A stretch of DNA of 64,000 bases from NCBI RefSeq assembly GCF_033958435.1, contig NC_134138.1:78850298-78914297 (forward strand). Direction: 5' to 3'. The notes under the pieces were generated by a model. It searched no databases. It was given only the letters and a program-made list of their open reading frames with translations, and was not told the origin of the DNA. The translations under genes were made by a program, and so were the position numbers. This DNA is from Carettochelys insculpta. Lineage: Eukaryota > Chordata > Testudines > Carettochelyidae. Of the stretch, positions 57,047-64,000 are shown in pieces. The stretch's first letter is position 1, and every line of letters starts with the position of its first letter.

Positions 57047-57894
57047 GGCTATATCTACACTGGATGGTTTTGTTGACAAAACTGACATTTTGTCAACAAA
57101 ACCTGGAAAGCATCCAGATTTCCAAGGCATTCTGTCGACACTGAATTAACAGAACATAGTGCTTTTTCTGACAATCTTATCCCACTCCCCACAAGGTATA
57201 ACATTTTTCTTGACAGAGAGCTGTCAACAGAAAGCCAGTCTGGACATGTTCGGTTGCTGGGGGGCGCGCGTTCTCTCAACAGACAGGGAAGGGTGGGCTA
57301 GGTCGACACTAGAAGCATCTGTCGACAGAAGTTACTGTCGACGGGGGGATCTTGACAGAACCTCTGTCAACAGGTTGCATGTACACACAGACTTGCTCTG
57401 TCGACAGAGAACTGCCAGACTGCACTATCCTCTGGTGCCAGATAGTGGAATGGCGGCTCTACAAAGAGGGCTATCCAGCAACTGGAAGTCTTCTCTGCAG
57501 TGTCTATACTGCACTTTCATCGACAATACTCTGTCCAGAGATTGTTGCGCCTCAAATTTTTGAGGGATAATACTGTCGAAGACAAGGCAGAGTTCTGTCG
57601 AGACTCTGTTGACAGAATGTCTTAAGTGTGTAGACGCTGCCTGACTTACGTTGACAGAAGGCCCCTTCTGTCGACAAAACTCTCTAGTGTAGACCCAGCC
57701 TGGAACACTGGGCAGCCCTGTCTGCTGTGCTTCTATTGGCTGTTTTGTCTAGAGCGCAGACAGGCAGTCTGGCCACTCTCTGTCAAAAGAGCCAATCGAT
57801 CCGTTTGGCAGTGATCTGTCAACAGAAGTTTTGTTGGGAGATATCTTCCAACAAAAACTTCTGTCAACAAATCACTGTAATCTGGACATAGCCC
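57047..57894. mobile_element. MITE, TCGACAGA family, carrying a nested copy
   Basis: Outer ends: GGCTATATCTACACTGGATG on the left, and on the right the complement of GGGCTATGTCCAGATTAC. The interior has GTTGACAAAACTGACA, AGAGCTGTCAACAGAAAG and GATCTGTCAACAGAAGTTTT. The outer element is split by the inner copy at 57,296-57,700: its left half ends AACAGACAGGG and the right half resumes with CCTGTCTGCTG. Confidence 0.75.
57296..57700. mobile_element. Inner MITE, TCGACAGA family
   Basis: It starts GGCTAGGTCGACACTAGAAG and ends CTCTAGTGTAGACCCAGCC, near-perfect terminal inverted repeats, with many intact GTCGACAG words. CpG decay is less than in the outer element, consistent with a later insertion. 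The open plus-strand frame of about 130 codons across it is fortuitous. Confidence 0.8.
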
Positions 57895-58514
57895 TTGTCT
57901 TTACAGATCACCGGCTCATAAATGAGAACACCCCGTGATAAATTCACACAAACTAGGTCTTGCATTCAACACTTGGACAATATAGTGATCCAAGCCATGC
58001 ATGGAGTGCTCTTAAGCACACCCCAGCATCCATTTCCTTGTAAGTTAAGCACGTGGGTGGCCATGCAGGAGAGATTCAGGTACTACGCAGCTGATTAGCA
58101 GAGTGCCCACAACTCCCACAGCCAGCAGCATGTGGAAAATATTAGAGGGAACATGGACTGGCATGAAGAGTGGCATAGGTACATGTAGCACTCTGACTGA
58201 GGACTCTAATGCAATTTCCCAAATTGGTTTATGAGTGGGCTTTGATGGACACACTGAGGTCCATTATAACCTGGAACTCTGAGAGATCAAGTCCAGGACT
58301 ATCCCAATAAACTCTATTCATTTACAGACTTCTCAGTGTTTATTTGCAGGCTTGGGGAGCTGAAGAGATGGAGAGTATAATGGACTGTAACTGCTGTCTG
58401 GATCAACCACAAGTGAACCAGAAGTCTGGGGGATGCCTGGTGAGTAAAGGTGGATGGCTGCTCCTATGGACTTTATGAAAAATATTGGCACCACTGAAAG
58501 AAACAAAAATCAGA
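57895..58514. other. No gene recognised
   Basis: Mixed DNA between the nested MITE and the DIRS-type relic. It may include the decayed 3' side of that relic, but no motif is readable. Confidence 0.35.
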
Positions 58515-60050
58515 ACAGTGACTTAGTAATGAGTTTTCCATTCATGAATCTCAGGAAGTTCCTGTGATTGGCATGTATGTCCACATGGAAGTATGTGTGC
58601 TCTAAGTCAAAGGCAGCATACCAGTTCTCTGGATCTAGGAAGGGTGATTGTAACAATGGAAACCATATGGAACATTATTTTCTTGATTTATTTATTCAGA
58701 TTCAGGTCTAGAATGGTCTGAGACTTCCTCTGGCTTTCGGTATTATGTAGGGTCAGCAATAAAATCACCGGCCTTAATGAAGAGGAGAGCTGTGCCTCAA
58801 CGAATATAGAGTATGTACTGCTTGTCTTAGCAGAGACTTGTGAGGTTGTCCCTGAACAGGGACTGGGCTGGAGGGTGGACAGGTGATAGAAAAAAATGCA
58901 TAGTATGTCTGAGTGTTTTTTTTTGTGTTGGTACCTGCCGGCACTGAGTACTGGCTCCTTGGCTGCCCCAGCCATGGGATTGACTGGAGGTTGGGGGTGG
59001 GGAGTTGGCTGAGTATTGGCACCTCTTTTTTTTTTGTATAAAAATAGATGCTGACATAATCTCAGTTCCACCATGCTTAATTCCCATTTGTCTGAGGTGA
59101 TGGACTAACACTCATATAGGAAATAGAATAACTTGCCCCATAAATGTATGAGATACTGGGATGGAAAAAGGACAGTGAGCTCCTGGTTGAAATATATGTT
59201 ATCCTTGACACAAAAAGAGACAAATTCCTAAATCTGAGGCCTGAGGATGCCTATGTGAACAGCGCAAGGAAACAGAAGGCAGAGATCTCCTCTGCAGTCT
59301 TTGCTTCTTCTTCTACTCCTCAGCCTGAAAGAGGGGGTGATGTGCTGCTTAGGCTGGTATCGAGGAAAATATTTCTGTCCTTTATAGCCAGAACATAGAT
59401 GCTCAAGGATTTTAAGACTGCTCCCAAGCCAATTAGTATTCACAAAGCTTCATCAGTTTTAGAAGAATGCAATTTACATTTTTCATAGGTGACTGCAACC
59501 AGGAGGAAAGGTGTAGCTATCACCTTTGCCTTCCAGGAAAGTTTGCTGCATCCATGGCCACGTTAGAGACCTGCTGACTCTCAGGAGCCAGGGAGAAAAA
59601 CTGTTCCCTAGAGCCTTCTAGGAGATGGTTTGTAAATTCAGAGATTGTCTCCCAGTTAAATAGTTGTAGTTTGACAACAATGCCTCATGTTTTACAGCTC
59701 CACATTGCAACAAGCAGCAGAATAAACCTGCCAACCAAGAAGGTCAAACTTCTTACAATCTCTTTACTTATGGAAGCTTTAGCTTTGTATTGGTAACCCT
59801 TCTCATTTTGTGTATCTGAAGGAGCTCAACACAGAGGCAAATAAAACTGATGAAATGGAACCTCATCTGCATCTTCTGATGGTTTGATTTCAGCTGTGGT
59901 GAAGAGGGGGATTTTACCACAGTATTTTTGGGTTGCATAAGAGAATTGGTTAGAGGCAGAGGAAGCTTTCCTGTTGAGGTGGGATGTAGAATGTCATTCT
60001 TCTGACCTACAATTTGATCAAATTTCTCTAGAAGATCTCTACTATTAATC
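58515..60050 (-). mobile_element. DIRS-type retrotransposon relic (gag-like and RT start)
   Basis: On the minus strand, 58,515-58,660 encodes FLDPENWYAAFDLEHTYFHV followed by DIHANHRNFLRFMNGK. This is the DWYxAIDLKDAYFHVPIHPxHRKFLRF block of DIRS-type reverse transcriptases (motif A aspartate kept). Just upstream, the frame SQTILDLNLNK and MVSIVTITL match the LRPILDLRxLNK / FRMxTLxxII block, with a stop between them. Further up (59,540-59,660), FNWETISEFTNHLLEGSREQ then FFSLAPESQQVSNVAMDAAN is the gag-like segment seen before RT in these elements. It is highly decayed, with many frame changes. Ty3-like elements share parts of this motif, but the HRxFLRF ending favours DIRS. Confidence 0.6.
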
Positions 60051-62754
60051 TGTTTAAAATTTTATATGCAGTCCAAACTTGACTAACATTTACTATGGTG
60101 TACTCATTTTTATATGAAAGTTTACCAAGTGCCTTTAAAAATAGCATTACGAATAAATCCTTTACAAATTTCTTTCTTGTTGTACAGGCTACTTAAATAC
60201 CAATAGTTTTCTTATTACTTTTACCATCTGTGATCTAGTCTGTTTCTTTGCTTCTAATTAATGTACTGTTCTCTTAACAGAAGAGTTTGAGTGAGAAAAG
60301 AATGCAGTAAGGGTAGAAACAGGAACTAAAGCCCATGTTTTTCCTATAGATTTTCCCCATTCTCTGTTAAATATGGTGTGTCCTACGTAAAGAGAGAGAG
60401 GAAAGTAACTTTTTCACGAGGAGGACACATATATGAATGAATGAGCTATAGAAAGAGAAAGGAATTAATTACTGGGCTCACTATTAAAGCCACTGCTGTG
60501 AAATGAAAGACTCCCATTATCTTAATTGTAATTGAGATCAGCCTGTGCGGCAGAAATGTGAGAGTAATACACTAAGTCAGTTTTAGACCAGTTTTTCTTT
60601 TTAAGTGATGGGAATGAGTTTACACTGGCCAGCTCCAATGATTTTACAAAATGCTAAATTCTGCTTAAGTGGGTCAGAAAAAGAATGAAGCCCCAAAGAC
60701 CTAAGACCTATTCCAAAGTTCAAGAAGTCAGTTGGAAAGTTTCAGTGATTTTTACATGGTGCTTTAACCAAAATTATGTGGAAACCCCACAGTCTACCTT
60801 GCTATAGGCTACATTTCCCCCCCACCTTGTTCATGTTCTGGGAACACTTCTTTTACTCACCCCGAAGTCACAGGACTACTCATGTAAAAGTGCTACTAGT
60901 CTCAGGAAGGGTGGCAGCATTGAATATGTCCCACCAGCCTGCTTTGTAAGCAGGAACTGTGTGTTTGCTTCCTTCTGTATTCACAGAAGTCCTCTTGCTG
61001 TCTTCTGCAGGGATATGAAGAATTCTCTGACACCTTCTCATTCCTTTGAATGGGCTTGTAGTCCAAGTCCATGAGGCCATGTAGCCCTAGTTATGAGATC
61101 AATACATTTACCAATACTCACTATGGTTGACATCTGTCAACTGCAGAAAATAGTTCTAATTAAAAGAGAAATAAAGGATAACAGGAGAGATCATTTTAAG
61201 GAAAAGACAAGAAAAATGACAGGAAGGAAATGGAGGAACTGAAGCCAAGGGCTGAATAAAGAAGGGAGACATCTCATGTTAATTCATGGACTTATCCATA
61301 CTTGCAGCAGCAGGTAGACCATATAACTATGACGCAGTGTAAGTGAGGCTTCATCCACCTCCACAGTAGCATGTCGCTAGATGGGATAGTGAAAGGCTGT
61401 CAGGGGAAAGAGAGAAGGGAAAGGCTCTAGCCACTGGGAGGCATCAGATTGCTACATGGATAAAAATAGCAGTGGTAGATATGAGAGTAGTTGCTGGTAC
61501 ATGTGCAGAGGATCTATGCCCCAGGTTCAGCTATTTCTCTGTTCTGCTCACCAGAGTATTGCTTCCCTGTTTTCACTGCTATTTATACACATGCTAGTTA
61601 GATGGGCAGTGGTAAGTGTAGACCTATCCCATATAATTCAGTCACAAATATTCCTAGGGGCAAAAGATAGGATATATATTCACATTTTAAATCTTCAGCT
61701 TTAGACATGTTCCTTTTCACCTTTCAGCCTCACCACAGTGATTAGTGATTAGCATCTTTTTGGTTGAAGTCTAAAGAGGAACTCAAGGGCAGCAAGAAGA
61801 AAGATGTGAGACTACATGTTACAAGGGGCTTTGAAAATGTTTGTTGAAGGTTCATTTATCTAGCACAAAAGATTTACAAGTGCTGCTTCTGGAGCTGCTG
61901 GTGTCAGGAACAATTCCAAAGAGTGATTCTGTATCGGTGGGGAGAAAAATGCAGTAAAGGCCTGATCTAATTGCTGTTGACAGCAGTGGACTTTCAATCA
62001 AGCTGTGAATAAATAGCCAAAACATTAACAATTATTTGTCACTTACTATCTCATTGCCAGGAATATAGTGTTCCTTTTATTGTGTTACCATGAATTAAAC
62101 CTGTTTCAGTCTCACGTTAATGTAAATGGCATCCTATGATTCCCTTAACTACCTTGTTTTCATTTTACCATACATTCTTTATTAATAGCCAGTATTCTCC
62201 ATCTCAAGTAGATGAAGTAATTTTCCTACTGTTTCCTTTTCAAATTGGTGAAATGTAGAAATCTTGAACCCCGTGTTGCCATCATCTTAAGAAAAAAGCT
62301 TTTTATCAATGTTTAATTACAAATTTTAAAACTAGAGAATCAATAGGAGATGATGAATTTCCAAAGGACTTTTAGGAGACACATGTAACACTAAAATAAC
62401 TGAAATGCAAAGAAATAAAATAAGAAACATCTGAAAATTTTTGAAAATTTCTTGACCACATGTGGAGGATTCTAGGACTTTTCAATTACACATGCTATAA
62501 AACTCCCAGGTAGCCCTAAGCCTGTCAAAATATCAGGAAGAATATTTTCTATGCAGTATCTTAACCCAGTGTAATAGTGGTACAGAAGATGGATTTGGAG
62601 AGGAGGAACATAATAATCGTAAGGAGTATTTTTGTTTTTTATTTTAAGTGGCATATGTTCTGAAGCTGTTTGGCGTATTTGGAATATCCAGAATAGCCCT
62701 GGGTGGATGGACTGATGGGCACACTGAAAAAGGAGCAATTTCAGGTACATGGTA
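60051..62754. other. No gene recognised
   Basis: AT-rich DNA. 60,880-61,080 might be further decayed upstream retroelement sequence, but I see no firm motif. No RNA genes or splice-supported exons were found. Confidence 0.35.
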
Positions 62755-64000
62755 AATACAGAGAGAAAGCCATGCTAGTCTATAGACTATCAAAACAAAA
62801 AAGCAGTCAAGTAGCACTTTAAAGACAAACAAAATAATTTATTAGGTGAGCTTTCGTGGGACAGACCCACTTGTTCAGACAATAGCCATACCAGAACAGA
62901 CTCAGTATTTAAGGCACAGAGAACCAAAGGTAGTAATCAAGGTAGACAAATCAGAAAGAAATATCAAAGTGAGCAAATGAGAGAGTAGAGGGGTAGAAGG
63001 GGGTGAAGGAGTCAAGAATTAGATTAAGCCAAGTATACAAAAGAGCCCTTTTAACGACCCAGAAAATTCACATCCCGGTTCAAACCATGTATTAATGTGG
63101 CAAATTTGAATATAAAAGAGAGCTCAGCAGTCTCTCTTTGAAGAGTGTTGTGAAAATTTCTCTTCAGTAAAACACAGACTTCTAAGTCATTAACAGAATG
63201 TCTCACTCCATTAAAATGCCGGCTACGAGGTTTGTGGATCAGGAGTGTTTTTATGTCTGTTTTGTGCCCATTAACTCTTTGTCTAAGAGAGTTTGAAGTC
63301 TGTCAAATATCCAAAGCATCTGGGCATTGTTGGCACATGATGGCTTATATGATGTTAGTTGAGGAACATGAGAATGTGCCTGTGATTCTGTGAATAACCT
63401 GGTTGGGTCCAGTGATGGTATCTCCAAAATAGATATGTGGACAGAGCTGGCAGTGGGCTTTGTTGCAAGGAAAAGTTCCAGGACTGGTGTTCCTGTGGTA
63501 TAGACTGTGTTTGTGGGTGAGGATCCTCGTAAGGTTGGGAGGTTGTCTGTAGGAGAGAACAGGCCTGTCACCTATGGCCTTCTGGAGTGTGGAATCCTGA
63601 TTAAGGATAGGCTGTAGGTCTTTAATAATGCGTTGCAGTGGTTTGAGTTGGGGGTTGTAGGTGATGACCAGTGGTGTTCTGTTCTTGGCTTTTTTGGGCC
63701 TATCTTGGAGTAACTGGTCTCTGGGTATTCATCTGGCCCTGTCAATTCGTTTTTTTATTTCTCCTGGTGGGTAATTCAGGTTTGTGAATATTTGGTAAAG
63801 ATCTTGTTGGTTTTGGTCTCTGTCAGTAGGATCAGAGCAAATGTTATTGTACCTAAGGGCCTGACTGTAAACAACGGATCTAATTATGTGTGCAGGATGG
63901 TAGCTAGAAGTGTGTCAGGAAATATAGTGATCAGTGGGTTTCTGGTAGAGTGTGGTACCAATCAGGCCATCCTTGATTTGTACTGTAGCATCCAGGAAAT
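62755..64000 (-). mobile_element. Penelope-like retroelement, 3' part, running off the right edge
   Basis: The minus-strand 3' end lies at about 62,755 (terminal CTATAGACTAGCATGGC and TTTCTCTCTGTATTT), preceded by the AAGTGGGTCTGTCCCACGAA and TTTGTTTGTCTTTAAAGTGC blocks. Going right, the coding part is readable on the minus strand. It has a GIY-YIG-region piece, AIMCQQCPDALDI, then a stop where YIGQT is expected, then LRQRVNGHKTDIK (about 63,240-63,345). Next come FPCNKAHCQLCPHIYF-like sequence (about 63,430-63,480) and, up to 64,000, the decayed linker and RT end. This is a different subtype from the 17.8-kb copy, judged by its 3' UTR. The 5' end is outside the window. Confidence 0.9.

Noticed and set aside
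57159..57563. 134-codon plus-strand frame
   Set aside because: It crosses the boundary between the outer and inner MITEs and has no domain.
1..64000. CRISPR arrays, bacterial operons, phage or prokaryotic elements
   Set aside because: No regularly spaced direct repeats, no ribosome-binding-site-linked open frames, and a vertebrate repeat complement throughout.

Overview
The window looks like intergenic or intronic DNA from a reptile, most probably a turtle. It is AT-rich and low in CpG, apart from two CpG islands. Its interspersed repeats match what I know of turtle genomes: Penelope-like retroelements with a GIY-YIG domain, CR1 LINE fragments, a tRNA-derived SINE resembling the cryptodiran turtle family, hAT-type and PIF/Harbinger-type DNA transposons, and a DIRS-type relic. 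The organism call rests on repeat recognition alone, not on a gene.

No complete host protein-coding gene can be supported. The best host signals are a strong CpG island at about 6.88-8.26 kb, a smaller one at about 10.92-11.80 kb, and one candidate coding exon on the minus strand at 48,010-48,173 with consensus splice sites. Both islands carry consensus 5' splice sites on the minus strand (at 7,024, 10,949 and 11,596). This suggests one or more transcripts running leftwards out of the window.

Layout. 0-6.8 kb: Penelope-like 3' ends, SINE pieces, a long foldback element (532-889) and a Harbinger-like MITE (3,560-3,977), then AT-rich DNA. 6.9-12 kb: the CpG islands, a hAT relic, a CR1 tail and a Penelope-like foldback. 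13-17 kb: two more TCGACAGA-rich MITEs. 17.8-19.66 kb: the best-defined element, a Penelope-like retroelement with reverse transcriptase and GIY-YIG remnants, a 12-bp target duplication and 342-bp inverted arms. 19.7-20.4 kb: CR1. 22.7-30 kb: two copies of a GC-rich-cored repeat, a SINE and a hAT relic. 30.1-36.7 kb: three Harbinger-type elements side by side; the largest (5.9 kb) holds transposase and Myb-like remnants and is split by a LINE. 37-45 kb: microsatellites, a TA-flanked MITE, and a hAT relic hit by two Penelope-like insertions. 48-50 kb: the candidate exon and a 1.24-kb hAT element. 50.6-64 kb: DIRS-type pieces, Penelope-like copies, a CR1 cut by a TAA-flanked MITE, nested MITEs, and a Penelope-like copy running off the right edge.

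The most notable pattern is in the Penelope-like copies. Several insertions begin with an inverted copy of their own 3' end, and the inverted arm starts at nearly the same place each time, about 33-36 nt inside the 3' terminus. Two such insertions have recognisable target-site duplications, so the foldback is the inserted unit and not a later rearrangement.
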